Assembly (NCBI GenBank): GCA_964425195.1
Contig: CAYRLG010000002.1
Coordinates: forward strand, 1-64,000
Direction of reading: 5' to 3'
Origin: Desulfamplus sp964425195
GTDB taxonomy: Bacteria > Desulfobacterota > Desulfobacteria > Desulfobacterales > Desulfobacteraceae
DNA: 64,000 bases
Part shown: piece by piece, positions 43,038 through 52,023 of the stretch
Layout: each line of letters opens with the position of its first letter
How positions within the stretch are numbered: the stretch's first letter is position 1
The notes under the pieces: model-generated
The model's input: the letters and a program-made list of their open reading frames with translations, nothing else
The model's database searches: none
What the model was told of the DNA's origin: nothing
Position numbers and translations under genes: made by a program

Positions 43038-45173
43038 ATGCAAATTCTTACTAAAATTTTACCGTTTCTTACTTGGTTCAAGAACTACAATCTTGACAGT
43101 TTTAAGACAGATTTTATTGCTGGTATTACAGTTGCATTAGTTCTGATTCCCCAATCAATGGCTTATGCACAGCTTGCCGGAATGCCATCATATTATGGGC
43201 TTTATGCGGCATTTTTACCCCCAATGATAGCCTCGCTCTTTGGTTCAAGCAGGCAGCTTGCTACAGGTCCGGTTGCAGTAGTCTCTTTGATGACCGCAGC
43301 ATCGTTGGAACCTCTTGCAACCGCTGGAAGCGAAGGTTACATTGCTTATGCAATTTTACTTGCGTTGATGGTTGGGTTGTTCCAGTTATCGCTTGGTATT
43401 TTAAGACTTGGTATTGTGGTAAATTTTTTGTCTCATCCCGTCGTAAATGGTTTTACAAACGCAGCGGCAATTATTATTGCCTCTTCTCAGTTTTCAAAAC
43501 TCTTTGGCGTTTATGTTGACAGTGCCGAACACCATTATGAAACAATTATTAATGTGTGCAAATCAGCAGCACACTACACCCATTATCCTACGCTTTTTAT
43601 GGGGGTATTTTCATTTGCTATTATGTATCTCCTAAAAAAGTTCTATCCTAAAATTCCCAATGTTTTAGTTGCTGTTGCTGTAACTATACTAATTTCATGG
43701 GTTATAGGATTTGAGCATAATAATCCTTCTACAATATCTGCTATTCAATCTGATGAAGTTCAAGCAGATATTATGGAGTTTAACCGTCTTACTTTAGAAC
43801 TTGAGCCTCTTGCTGACCAGAGAACCAAAACCGGTATGAATATGGATAAAGCCTATGAGCTTCATGATCCAATAGGTGTTCTTGATGCAGATCACGATCT
43901 CCATGTTATTGGTGTCAAAATGAACCAGACAAAACACCAGATAGGCGTATATCGTGCAAAACTGCGTAACATGCTCTTTACTGGTGTTAAAAAAGAAGAT
44001 GGCTCAATGCTGTTTTACCTTCAGGGAAAAGAGCCCGCCGGTTTAGAGGGAGATGGCAGAACATGGAGGATAAAGGTTGGCAACCGACCTATTGATGTTC
44101 AAAAGGTTATGATGACAGGCGGCGGTGCAGTTGTAGGTGTTGTTCCTAAAGGTGTGCCTGCTCTTGGTATTCCTCATATAGATATGAAGGTTGTTATGAA
44201 ACTATTTCCATTTGCAGCAATCATATCTCTGCTTGGATTTATGGAGGCAATATCAATAGCAAAGGCAATGGCAGCAAAGACAGGGCAGAGACTTGATCCA
44301 AATCAGGAACTTATTGGGCAGGGAGTTGCCAATATTATCGGTGCAATTGGAAAAAGTTATCCAACATCTGGCTCATTCTCTCGATCCGCCGTAAATCTTC
44401 AAGCCGGTGCTTTAACAGGACTTTCCAGTGTTTTTACAAGCCTTGTTGTTGTAATTACCCTGCTTTTTTTCACTCCACTTCTTTACCATTTACCTCAATC
44501 TGTACTTGCCTCTGTTATTATGATGGCTGTAATAGGGCTTATTAACGTATCTGGTTTTATCCATGCGTGGAGAGCACAGTGGTATGATGGTGCAATCTCT
44601 GTTATCACATTTATTGCCACACTTATATTTGCTCCGCATCTTGACAAGGGAATTATGGTAGGTGTAGTTCTCTCTTTAGGAGTTTTCCTTTATAAAAGTA
44701 TGCGTCCTACAGTTCCATCTCTATCAAGACATGGGGATGAAGATGTTTTTAGATGTGCTGTTACTCACGGTTTAAAAGAGTGTGAATATATGGATCTTGT
44801 AAGATTTGATGGACCTCTATTCTTTGCAAATGCAAGCTATTTAGAAGATCAAATAAATGATCGCCTTCTTAAAAAGCCAACTCTTAAACATATAATCATT
44901 GTCTCTAACGGAATTAATGATATTGATGCTTCTGGTGAAGAGGTTATCTCTCTGCTCATTGATAACGTAAGAAGTTCAGGCAGAGATATCTCTTTTAGTG
45001 GAGTAAATGAGTCTGTCTATAAGGTATTTGAACGCACCCATCTTATTGCTAAAATCGGCTCTGATCATATCTATCCAACTATGGCAAAAGCTGTATGCAG
45101 TATCCACCCTGTTACACATAAAGAGGGTCAGGAGATTTCATGTCCTTTATCAACTGCTTGTTCATTAATATAA
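43038..45173 (+). CDS. SulP-family anion transporter with STAS domain and a soluble insertion
   Basis: The 711-residue inner-membrane transporter of the SulP/SLC26 family may carry sulfate, bicarbonate or another anion. The signature QSMAYAQLAGMPSYYGLYAAFLP lies at about 39-62 and GSFSRSAVN near 445. The C-terminal STAS domain covers about 575-690 (YMDLVRFDGPLFFANASYLED; IIIVSNGINDIDASGEEVI). Unlike most members, about 130 hydrophilic residues (roughly 230-360) interrupt the membrane part, forming an apparent extra soluble domain. It sits after the TetR gene and before a chain of two-component proteins. Confidence 0.93.
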   Translation: MQILTKILPFLTWFKNYNLDSFKTDFIAGITVALVLIPQSMAYAQLAGMPSYYGLYAAFLPPMIASLFGSSRQLATGPVAVVSLMTAASLEPLATAGSEGYIAYAILLALMVGLFQLSLGILRLGIVVNFLSHPVVNGFTNAAAIIIASSQFSKLFGVYVDSAEHHYETIINVCKSAAHYTHYPTLFMGVFSFAIMYLLKKFYPKIPNVLVAVAVTILISWVIGFEHNNPSTISAIQSDEVQADIMEFNRLTLELEPLADQRTKTGMNMDKAYELHDPIGVLDADHDLHVIGVKMNQTKHQIGVYRAKLRNMLFTGVKKEDGSMLFYLQGKEPAGLEGDGRTWRIKVGNRPIDVQKVMMTGGGAVVGVVPKGVPALGIPHIDMKVVMKLFPFAAIISLLGFMEAISIAKAMAAKTGQRLDPNQELIGQGVANIIGAIGKSYPTSGSFSRSAVNLQAGALTGLSSVFTSLVVVITLLFFTPLLYHLPQSVLASVIMMAVIGLINVSGFIHAWRAQWYDGAISVITFIATLIFAPHLDKGIMVGVVLSLGVFLYKSMRPTVPSLSRHGDEDVFRCAVTHGLKECEYMDLVRFDGPLFFANASYLEDQINDRLLKKPTLKHIIIVSNGINDIDASGEEVISLLIDNVRSSGRDISFSGVNESVYKVFERTHLIAKIGSDHIYPTMAKAVCSIHPVTHKEGQEISCPLSTACSLI

Positions 45174-45212
45174 AAAAAACAATAAATTATAATTATATAA
45201 GGAATATGTATC

Positions 45213-46445
45213 ATGTCAGTGATTACAATATTTAGCGGCAACTTTTGCCATGAAGATGCAATTGTTAAAGATTTGGTTAAATCGACAGGTTATAATCTGA
45301 TTAATCAGCAAGATATCGTCAAAAAAGCGAGCAGCCTCTCAAAAATTTCAGAGATGAAAATCGCAGAGGCATTTATGGAAAAAACATCTATATTTAATAA
45401 GTTCACCCATGAAAAAGAGCGATCCATTGCATATTTAAGGCTTACGGTTGCGCAACTGCTTAAAGATAGCGAAAATAGTGGGATGATTCTTGCTGGATTT
45501 CCCGTTCACCTTATTCCGGTTGATATAAATCACGTTCTTAGAACATGCTTGATTGCAGATTTAAAGACCAGAGTAAAAACAGCAGAGAGCGAAGGGCAGA
45601 GCGAAAAAACTGCAATGAAGCTCATTAAAGAGCATGATAAAAACGCCTCTGCATGGGTAAAAAATATATCTACAACTGAAGACCCGTGGAATATATCTTT
45701 GTATGATATAGTTGTTCCTGTGGATAAAAATACAGTAAAAGATACAGTTGCTCTTATTGTGGAAAAATCTAAAAGTGGAGCTATTGAATATACTGAAAGA
45801 TCAAAGAGTGCTGTACGAGATTTTAATCTTGCAGCACTTGTAGAGAGAGCTTTAGCAGACGAAGGCCACAACATCGGAGTCAGTGCTAAAAATGGTGCTG
45901 TAAAACTTACCATTAACAACAATGTTCTTATGCTAAAAAAACTTGAAGAGGATATTAAATCAATTGCAGAGAAGGTTTCTGGTGTTGCATCGGTTGAGAC
46001 TGCAATTGGCAAAAATTTTTATCAGGCAGATATCTATAGAAAATATGACTTTGAGATTCCTTCTAAATTGCTTCTGGTTGATGATGAGCGTGAATTTGTT
46101 CAGACTCTTTCAGAAAGGCTTATGCTAAGAGATATGACCTCAGCAGTTGCTTATGATGGAGAGTCTGCTTTAAGCATTGTTGATGAAGATGAGCCAGAGG
46201 TTATGATTCTTGATTTGAAGATGCCGGGTATTGACGGAATTGAAGTTTTAAGAAAGGTAAAGGCAACAAAGCCAGAGATTGAAGTTATTATCCTTACAGG
46301 TCACGGCTCTGAAGCAGATAGAAAAATCTGCATGGAGCTTGGAGCATTTGCATACCTTCACAAGCCAGTTGATATCGAACTTTTAAGCGAAACTTTAAAA
46401 AAGGCGAATGAAAAGATAAAAGAGAATCTAAAGCTGGTGAAGTAG
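45213..46445 (+). CDS. Cytidylate-kinase-like / BON-like / receiver fusion protein
   Basis: The 410-residue protein has three parts. Residues 1-190 resemble the cytidylate-kinase-like (Cytidylate_kin2) family (VITIFSGNFCHEDAIVKDLVKSTGYNLINQQDI...), but the P-loop Gly/Lys are absent, so nucleotide kinase activity is doubtful. About 200-270 resembles a BON domain (VERALADEGHNIGVSAKNGAVKLTINN...VSGVASVETAIG). About 280-405 is a receiver (LLVDDEREFVQTLSERL; MILDLKMPG; LTGHGSE; HKPVD) with all key residues. The layout suggests a phosphorylation-controlled ligand or membrane-binding module. It follows sulP after 39 bp and precedes a kinase gene by 33 bp. Confidence 0.75.
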   Translation: MSVITIFSGNFCHEDAIVKDLVKSTGYNLINQQDIVKKASSLSKISEMKIAEAFMEKTSIFNKFTHEKERSIAYLRLTVAQLLKDSENSGMILAGFPVHLIPVDINHVLRTCLIADLKTRVKTAESEGQSEKTAMKLIKEHDKNASAWVKNISTTEDPWNISLYDIVVPVDKNTVKDTVALIVEKSKSGAIEYTERSKSAVRDFNLAALVERALADEGHNIGVSAKNGAVKLTINNNVLMLKKLEEDIKSIAEKVSGVASVETAIGKNFYQADIYRKYDFEIPSKLLLVDDEREFVQTLSERLMLRDMTSAVAYDGESALSIVDEDEPEVMILDLKMPGIDGIEVLRKVKATKPEIEVIILTGHGSEADRKICMELGAFAYLHKPVDIELLSETLKKANEKIKENLKLVK

Positions 46446-46478
46446 AGAATTTTATCCCATATAAAAGCAGAGGCGATC

Positions 46479-48275
46479 ATGTCTATATCTCAATATTTTA
46501 AGCCGACATTTTTAGAACACCCTTCGCCTGATAGTCAAGTATATAAACACACCTTTAATTTTCGTAAAATTTGGAAGATGACTGTTATTATCACTGCTGC
46601 TGTTGCATTGATACCCTTGATTGCCATTACAGCTATAGACTATAATGTTACTCAAAAGGCTATAGAGTCTGAAATTATGTTAAGAGTGGAAAGGGTTGCC
46701 TCTAATACGAAACGTTCGATTGACTTTTTTTTAGCAAAACACAGATCCGTTTTAGATTTTCTTATTAACGACAACACTTTTGAGGATCTCAATAGCATTG
46801 AGCGTCTAACAGAGATTTTGAATCATCTTAAGAGCGGTTTTGGTGGATTTATAGATATTGGTATCATCAATTCAAAAGGAATTCAGATTGCATACGCAGG
46901 AGATTATAAACTTGAAGGTAAAGATTATAGCACTCAACCCTGGTTTAAAAAAACAGTTGAACAGGGCGTGTATATAAGCGATGTGTTTCTTGGTTTCAGA
47001 AATAAACCTCATTTTGTTATTGTTATGAAAAAAGAGTATTATGTAGAAAATATTGACGAATCAAGCTCTCAAATCTCATCAAATAAAGATTACTATCTGC
47101 TAAGAGCAACTATCGATACTGAACATTTTGATGAGCTTTTGTCAGGTCTTGAATTAGGCGGTATGGGAGATGCCTTTATTGTCAACCATGATGGAATAAT
47201 ACAGACTCCAAGCAGACTTCACGGAGAGCTTTTGACTAAAATTAATATGCCTGTGCCTGAATATTCAGAACACACAGAGGAGAGAGAGTTTTTAGATGCT
47301 GAAAAAAGGATAAATATAGTTGGATATGCCTATATACCAGAGACCAATTTTATACTTATGATTGTGAAAAATAAAACTGAACTTATGAGATCATGGTACA
47401 GCACACGTTCAAGTTTGATTCTCTTTCTTTGCGGAAGTATAACCGTTATTCTTGGGGTTATACTCTCTTTGACAACATATCTTGTAAACAACATGTACAT
47501 TGCAGATAAAAAAAGGGCAATGGCAATGCACAGGATAGGATATGACAACAAACTTGCTACAATTGGAAGGCTTGCTGCTGGAGTTGCACACGAGATAAAT
47601 AATCCACTTGCCGTGATTAACGAAAAAGCAGGGCTTATCAAGGATATGTTTATCTACCAAAACAAGTATGATAAGGATGCAAAACTTATCAGCCTTGTTG
47701 ATGCTGTAACAGCATCAGTTGCAAGATGTGGCAGTATTACTCACAGACTCTTAAACTTTGCTCGTCACCTTGAAGTCTCTATTCAGTCGGTAAATATCAG
47801 AAGTTTGATTGAAGATGTTTTAGGATTTCTTGGAAAGGAGGCTGAATATAGAAGTATTAAGGTTATTGTTGATATTCCTGATAACCTTCCTGATATGATG
47901 TGTGATCGTGGAAAAATGCAGCAGATATTTTTGAATCTTGTCAATAATGCATTTGCTGCAATAGAATCTGACGGGATTTTGAAGATAGAGGCAAAAGAGA
48001 AAAATAGAGATTTTTGTATAATTACAGTAAGCGATACTGGCTGTGGAATAAAACCTTCTGATTTAGAGCTTATTTTTGAGCCTTTCTATACAACAAAATC
48101 CTCAAAAGGGGGAACTGGTCTTGGGCTTTCAATTACTTACGGTTTGGTAAAGGAGTCTGGAGGATACATAAGGGTTGAAAGTGAAGTGGGCAAAGGAACA
48201 CGCTTTATGGTCACACTGCCCTATAAACACAATATAGTAAAAAAGGAGGAGAAGGTTGCGAATACTATTGGTTGA
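46479..48275 (+). CDS. Cache-type membrane sensor histidine kinase
   Basis: The 598 residues contain TM1 (about 33-52), a dCache-like extracytoplasmic domain (about 60-300; GFGGFIDIGIINSKGIQIAYAG; YISDVFLGFRNKPHFVIVMKKEYY) and TM2 (about 308-332). The HisKA has phospho-acceptor His371 (GVAHEINNPLAVINEKAGL). The HATPase has N box FLNLVNNAFAAI, G1 DTGCGI, F box FEPFYTTK and G2 GGTGLGLSI. It lacks its own receiver. Three receivers are encoded in the same gene chain, one before it and two after it. Its end overlaps the next receiver gene by 20 bp, implying translational coupling. Confidence 0.94.
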   Translation: MSISQYFKPTFLEHPSPDSQVYKHTFNFRKIWKMTVIITAAVALIPLIAITAIDYNVTQKAIESEIMLRVERVASNTKRSIDFFLAKHRSVLDFLINDNTFEDLNSIERLTEILNHLKSGFGGFIDIGIINSKGIQIAYAGDYKLEGKDYSTQPWFKKTVEQGVYISDVFLGFRNKPHFVIVMKKEYYVENIDESSSQISSNKDYYLLRATIDTEHFDELLSGLELGGMGDAFIVNHDGIIQTPSRLHGELLTKINMPVPEYSEHTEEREFLDAEKRINIVGYAYIPETNFILMIVKNKTELMRSWYSTRSSLILFLCGSITVILGVILSLTTYLVNNMYIADKKRAMAMHRIGYDNKLATIGRLAAGVAHEINNPLAVINEKAGLIKDMFIYQNKYDKDAKLISLVDAVTASVARCGSITHRLLNFARHLEVSIQSVNIRSLIEDVLGFLGKEAEYRSIKVIVDIPDNLPDMMCDRGKMQQIFLNLVNNAFAAIESDGILKIEAKEKNRDFCIITVSDTGCGIKPSDLELIFEPFYTTKSSKGGTGLGLSITYGLVKESGGYIRVESEVGKGTRFMVTLPYKHNIVKKEEKVANTIG

Positions 48276-48606
48276 TGATGAGGCAGACTATGTCTCAACA
48301 CTGGCGGAACGTCTTTCCTTCAGAGGAATTGAAGCTCAATGGGCATTAAGTGGTCGTCAAGCGTTAAAGTATCTTGAAACAGAAAAATATGACTTAGCAG
48401 TTCTTGATATCAAAATGCCCAAAATTGGGGGAATTGAGTTAAAAAAAGAGATCGAAAAAAAGTATCCTGATATGAAGTTCATATATCTTACAGGTCATGG
48501 TTCTGAAGATGACTACCAAAAAGGTGTTGCAGACTCTGTCTATTATCTTATCAAACCAGTTAGTATTGATGATCTTATTAAAATGATGAGAAAGGTTTTG
48601 GGATAA
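48256..48606 (+). CDS. Stand-alone receiver protein coupled to the kinase
   Basis: The 116-residue receiver has VDDEADY, phospho-acceptor Asp51 (LAVLDIKMP), LTGHGSE and IKPVS. It starts with TTG at 48256 inside the kinase gene, preceded by a very strong aaggaggag ribosome binding site. An ATG start is not available before the conserved core. The sequence is close to the receivers of the cytidylate-kinase-like fusion and of the downstream regulator, so all three probably arose by duplication. Confidence 0.9.
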   Translation: MRILLVDDEADYVSTLAERLSFRGIEAQWALSGRQALKYLETEKYDLAVLDIKMPKIGGIELKKEIEKKYPDMKFIYLTGHGSEDDYQKGVADSVYYLIKPVSIDDLIKMMRKVLG

Positions 48607-48666
48607 GAACTTCGCATTAAAAGTTATGATAACACTTCAGATAGATACCATAAGGAATTATGATAA

Positions 48667-49353
48667 ATGAACGGACAAGTTGAGACCGTAAGCAGTTTAG
48701 GTGTGGAGTATAACTACTATGGAGGATTGCAGTATTTTGGTGCAATGTCTGCTTCTATTGCACATGAAATAAAAAATGCTCTGGCAATTACAAATGAAAA
48801 TGCAGGATTAATGGAAGATTTAAGCCTGATAGGGATAAAAAGTGGTCAACCATTAGACCCTGAAAGGATTGCAAGGCTCTCAAAAAAGGTTATGGAACAG
48901 GTACAGAGGGCTGATAACATTGTGAAAAAACTAAGTCAATTTTCTCACGCTGTTGACGATCTTGTGAAAGTCGTGAATCTGCCTGATCTTGTAGAGTTGA
49001 CACTTGAGCTTGGCAGGCGTTCTGCTGCCGCCTTCAGTGTAACTCTTGAATCTGTAAAGTGCGATATCCCCATATCAATTGAAACTAATCCATTTATGCT
49101 TATGAATTTGCTTTGGTTACTAATCAAATCAGCTTGTAGAAGAGTAAATAGCGATAAAAACATTAAAGTTGGAATTTCAAAAGAGGGGAAACAGATTACT
49201 ATATCTATAATCAATCTTGTGGAGTCTCAATTACCTTCTGAAGATAGTGAAGAACAACAAAATCAGATTGTTAAACTTGCAAAATCGCTTAATGCAGATG
49301 TTGATATGGTTAATAAAGATAAAATTGTCATCACTATTAAAGTCATAAATTGA
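48667..49353 (+). CDS. Histidine-phosphotransfer-like protein derived from a kinase (degenerate ATPase)
   Basis: The 228-residue soluble protein keeps a HisKA-type dimerisation domain with His33 (SIAHEIKNALAITNENAGLMEDL), strikingly like the upstream kinase's VAHEINNPLAVINEKAGLIKDM. The following half aligns with an HATPase but lacks its motifs. The N box is LMNLLWLLIKSACRR without the metal-binding Asn, and no DxGxGI, F box or GTGLGL is present. It should therefore be unable to bind ATP and may act as a phosphotransferase in the style of Spo0B or ChpT. It lies between two receiver genes. Confidence 0.75.
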   Translation: MNGQVETVSSLGVEYNYYGGLQYFGAMSASIAHEIKNALAITNENAGLMEDLSLIGIKSGQPLDPERIARLSKKVMEQVQRADNIVKKLSQFSHAVDDLVKVVNLPDLVELTLELGRRSAAAFSVTLESVKCDIPISIETNPFMLMNLLWLLIKSACRRVNSDKNIKVGISKEGKQITISIINLVESQLPSEDSEEQQNQIVKLAKSLNADVDMVNKDKIVITIKVIN

Positions 49354-49447
49354 TAAATTAAACAGAACAGATGATTTTTAAAAATGTAAAGCCAATATTT
49401 TCAAGCATTAAACTCAATAATTACAAATTCAAATAAGGAGAATTAAA

Positions 49448-49876
49448 ATGGCTGAAAAAATACTTCTGATTGACGATGAGACAGAATTTCTTGAAATTAT
49501 GTCAGAGCGTATGAAAAATAGAGGAATGGATGTTGCAACAGTAGCATCTCCTAAAGAGGCTATTAACAAGGTTAAAGAAGAGTCTTACGATGCCATTATT
49601 GTTGACCTTATGATGCCAGAAATGGATGGACTTCAGACACTTAAAGCTCTAAAAGAGATAAATCCTGAGGTTCAGATAATTATGCTTACAGGTCATGCAA
49701 CTGTTGAAAAGGGAATTGAGGCGATGAAACTTGGGGCAATGGATCTTCTTGAAAAACCAGCAGATTTAAATAGCTTAAGTGAAAAAATCCATAAAGCAAA
49801 AGCACGTAAGATGATTCTTGTGGAGAAAAAGACTGAAGAGAAGATAAAAAATATTATAAGTGCAAAGGGGTGGTGA
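49448..49876 (+). CDS. Single-domain response regulator
   Basis: The 142-residue receiver has IDDETEF, phospho-acceptor Asp53 (IIVDLMMPEMDG), LTGHATVEKG and EKPAD, plus a charged helical C-terminal tail of about 25 residues. No DNA-binding domain is present. It has a good aaggag ribosome binding site before the ATG. It ends the signalling chain that starts at the SulP transporter and is followed by a hairpin repeat at 49903. Confidence 0.93.
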   Translation: MAEKILLIDDETEFLEIMSERMKNRGMDVATVASPKEAINKVKEESYDAIIVDLMMPEMDGLQTLKALKEINPEVQIIMLTGHATVEKGIEAMKLGAMDLLEKPADLNSLSEKIHKAKARKMILVEKKTEEKIKNIISAKGW

Positions 49877-49902
49877 TTTTTAAGAAAGTTACAGCTAACT
49901 GT

Positions 49903-49932
49903 ATAGACGCACAATAAAGAGTGTGCGTCTAT
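49903..49932. terminator. Palindromic hairpin after the response regulator gene
   Basis: atagacgcac (49903-49912) and gtgcgtctat (49923-49932) form a perfect 10-bp stem with a 10-nt loop. It sits 27 bp after the last gene of the SulP signalling chain and upstream of the convergent tRNA-Leu, a likely bidirectional terminator. The core matches the hairpin at 40395. The remaining ~225 bp up to the tRNA holds nothing recognisable. Confidence 0.55.
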
Positions 49933-50159
49933 CCTGCAAATCTCCTGCAAAATTTTTTTCCAAAATTGCTGTGATATTATTAGGTTATGCTATATGGTAT
50001 CCTTTTACAAAGTGGAGCAAAATAGACATAAAACCGCCCTCTATTAATTTATGTGCTAACATTTCCCCTTAAACCAAAATAGAGATTTTTTGGTAGGTAT
50101 CGTTGAGGATGATTTTGATATTGATTTGGATTTTTTTGTATCAGAACTGTCGTGATTAT

Positions 50160-50246
50160 TGGTGCCGAAGGGGAGACTCGAACTCCCACAAACATACGTT
50201 TACTAGTCCCTGAAACTAGCGCGTCTACCAATTCCGCCACTTCGGC
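50160..50246 (-). tRNA. tRNA-Leu (anticodon CAG)
   Basis: The reverse complement reads GCCGAAGTGGCGGAATTGG..., with D-arm residues GGTAGACGCG. The anticodon stem-loop is CTAGT-TTCAGGG-ACTAG, placing anticodon CAG at 50212-50210. A variable arm typical of class II tRNAs is present, with a T-arm containing GTTCGAGTC and acceptor stem GCCGAAG/CTTCGGC. The 3' CCA is encoded. It is 87 nt long. Confidence 0.96.
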
Positions 50247-50359
50247 TTGAACATCAATAACTCAGAAATAGAAAAAGGATTGCTTTGAAGTGTTAGGTGG
50301 TTTATATATATTCGTTTCTGGGCTTTGTCAAGCCTATTATTCTAAAAACAAAGGTACTT

Positions 50360-51301
50360 ATGGAAATAATAGAAGATATTGAAAAAATAGAAAAACCTTT
50401 TAAAAATGCTGTGGTGACAATAGGTAATTTTGATGGTGTTCATAAAGGGCATCAGGCTCTTTTTGAGAAAGTTAAAGAAGAGGCAAATCTGATATCAGGA
50501 ACATCAATTGCCATAACTTTTGAACCACATCCGTTAAAAGTGCTTGGTAAAAAATCGCCTCCGCTTATTACAAGAAGAGACCAAAAATTTGAGCTTATCT
50601 CTGAATCAGGGATCGAAAAACTTATATCTATTCCATTTACAAAAGAGTTTGCAGCTATATCTGCCGAAAAGTTTATTGATACTATTTTGCTTCAACAAAT
50701 AGGTATGAAGATAGTTGTGGTGGGTCCTGATTACTCATTTGGACAGAATAGAGAAGGGAATATCGATTTTCTTATTAAAGCAGGAGAGCAAAAAGGCTTT
50801 AAAGTTGTTGTACCTGATTGGGTTAAAGACCCTAATGCTTCTAAATACTCTGATGAGAGTAGAATCAGCAGTACTATGATTCGTAATCTTGTTATGGATG
50901 GCAGAGTTGATGAGACAAAAAGATTTCTTGGCAGACACTACCAGATACGGGGTAAGGTGGTTAAAGGAAGGGAGCGAGGAGGCAGTAAACTTGGATTTCC
51001 AACAGCAAATATTAAACTCCACGATGAGCTATGCCCTAAGATGGGGGTCTATGCAGTTACTGTAGAAACAGTAAAGGGTAATTTTAAAGGTGTTGCAAAT
51101 ATTGGCTATAGCCCCACTTTTGACGATCATCTATTTACTATTGAGGTGCATATTCTTGATTTTAAAGAAGATATTTATGGCACAAGAATCAGGGTAAATA
51201 TGATAAAGCGTCTTAGGGATGAGAAAAAATTTGCATCAATTGAAGAGCTATCTGCACAGATTCATTCTGATATTGAGACTGCAAGAAAGATATTAATTTA
51301 A
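50360..51301 (+). CDS. ribF: Bifunctional riboflavin kinase / FAD synthetase
   Basis: RibF makes FMN from riboflavin and then FAD. The N-terminal FAD synthetase domain has VVTIGNFDGVHKGHQALF and SSTMIRNLVMDGRVDETKRFLGRHY. The C-terminal riboflavin kinase domain has GRERGGSKLGFPTANIKL and GVYAVTVE...GVANIGYSPTF. ATG 50360 is preceded by aaagg and gives 313 residues, normal for the family; the frame is open further upstream from 50297. No FMN riboswitch is apparent in the short gap after the divergent tRNA. It heads the ribF-def-fmt-rsmB-rpe series. Confidence 0.96.
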   Translation: MEIIEDIEKIEKPFKNAVVTIGNFDGVHKGHQALFEKVKEEANLISGTSIAITFEPHPLKVLGKKSPPLITRRDQKFELISESGIEKLISIPFTKEFAAISAEKFIDTILLQQIGMKIVVVGPDYSFGQNREGNIDFLIKAGEQKGFKVVVPDWVKDPNASKYSDESRISSTMIRNLVMDGRVDETKRFLGRHYQIRGKVVKGRERGGSKLGFPTANIKLHDELCPKMGVYAVTVETVKGNFKGVANIGYSPTFDDHLFTIEVHILDFKEDIYGTRIRVNMIKRLRDEKKFASIEELSAQIHSDIETARKILI

Positions 51302-51387
51302 AGCATGAAAATAGAGCAGGCGATTTGTTGTAATTACTGCTAAATTGAAATTTGTTGAGCAACGAAATAAAAAATGTGAACATAAAT

Positions 51388-52023
51388 ATGACAATATTAA
51401 AGATAATTGAATACCCAGACCCATTTTTGACACTAAAAGCTAAACCTGTTGAACAGATAGATGACGAAATTTTAACACTTATTAAAGATATGGCAGATAC
51501 CATGTTTCACGCTCCAGGGGTTGGGCTTGCAGCTACTCAAGTTAGAAGTGACAAAAGGATTATAGTTTATAATCCAAACTCGCAAAATGGGAATAACAGA
51601 GAAGATGAAACAGCAAATCCCAACAAAGACAAAGTGTCAAGTTTAGAACAGAAGCGTGAAAATGAAGAGAAGTTTTCAAATAGAGATAGCTCTACGCAAG
51701 ATAACAAAAAAACGAGTTGTAATGATTATCGTGCAATAATAAATCCTGAAATTATTGCAGCTTCTGGCTCGTTAATATCTGAAAATGAAGCCTGTTTAAG
51801 TGTTCCTGATTACAGTGCTGATGTAAAGAGGTTCAGCAAAGTTACTGTAAAGGGTTTAAATATAGATGGCAAAAAAGTTCAGTTTGATGCAGAAGATATT
51901 GAAGCTGTTATCCTTCAACATGAGATCGATCACCTTGATGGTATTCTTTATATTGACAGAATAAGCATATTGAAAAGGAATATGTACAAAAAAAGAGTAA
52001 AGAAAAGGGCAAAAGAAAATTGA
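51388..52023 (+). CDS. def: Peptide deformylase with a low-complexity insertion
   Basis: Def removes the formyl group from nascent proteins. All three motifs are present: GVGLAATQV, EACLSVPDY (zinc ligand Cys136; the usual EGCLS has Ala for Gly) and QHEIDHLDG (zinc ligands His178 and His182, catalytic Glu179). ATG 51388 gives 211 residues, about 40-50 more than usual. The excess is a hydrophilic, Asn/Asp/Lys/Ser/Glu-rich stretch at about 62-113 between conserved beta strands. fmt overlaps its stop codon by 4 bp. Confidence 0.95.
   Translation: MTILKIIEYPDPFLTLKAKPVEQIDDEILTLIKDMADTMFHAPGVGLAATQVRSDKRIIVYNPNSQNGNNREDETANPNKDKVSSLEQKRENEEKFSNRDSSTQDNKKTSCNDYRAIINPEIIAASGSLISENEACLSVPDYSADVKRFSKVTVKGLNIDGKKVQFDAEDIEAVILQHEIDHLDGILYIDRISILKRNMYKKRVKKRAKEN

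Noticed and set aside
50049..50240. 63-codon minus-strand ORF reading MAELVDALVSGTSK
   Set aside because: It is the typical translation of a tRNA gene (here tRNA-Leu), not a protein.
50247..50359. Possible FMN riboswitch before ribF
   Set aside because: The gap is only 113 bp and shows none of the conserved FMN-aptamer strings.
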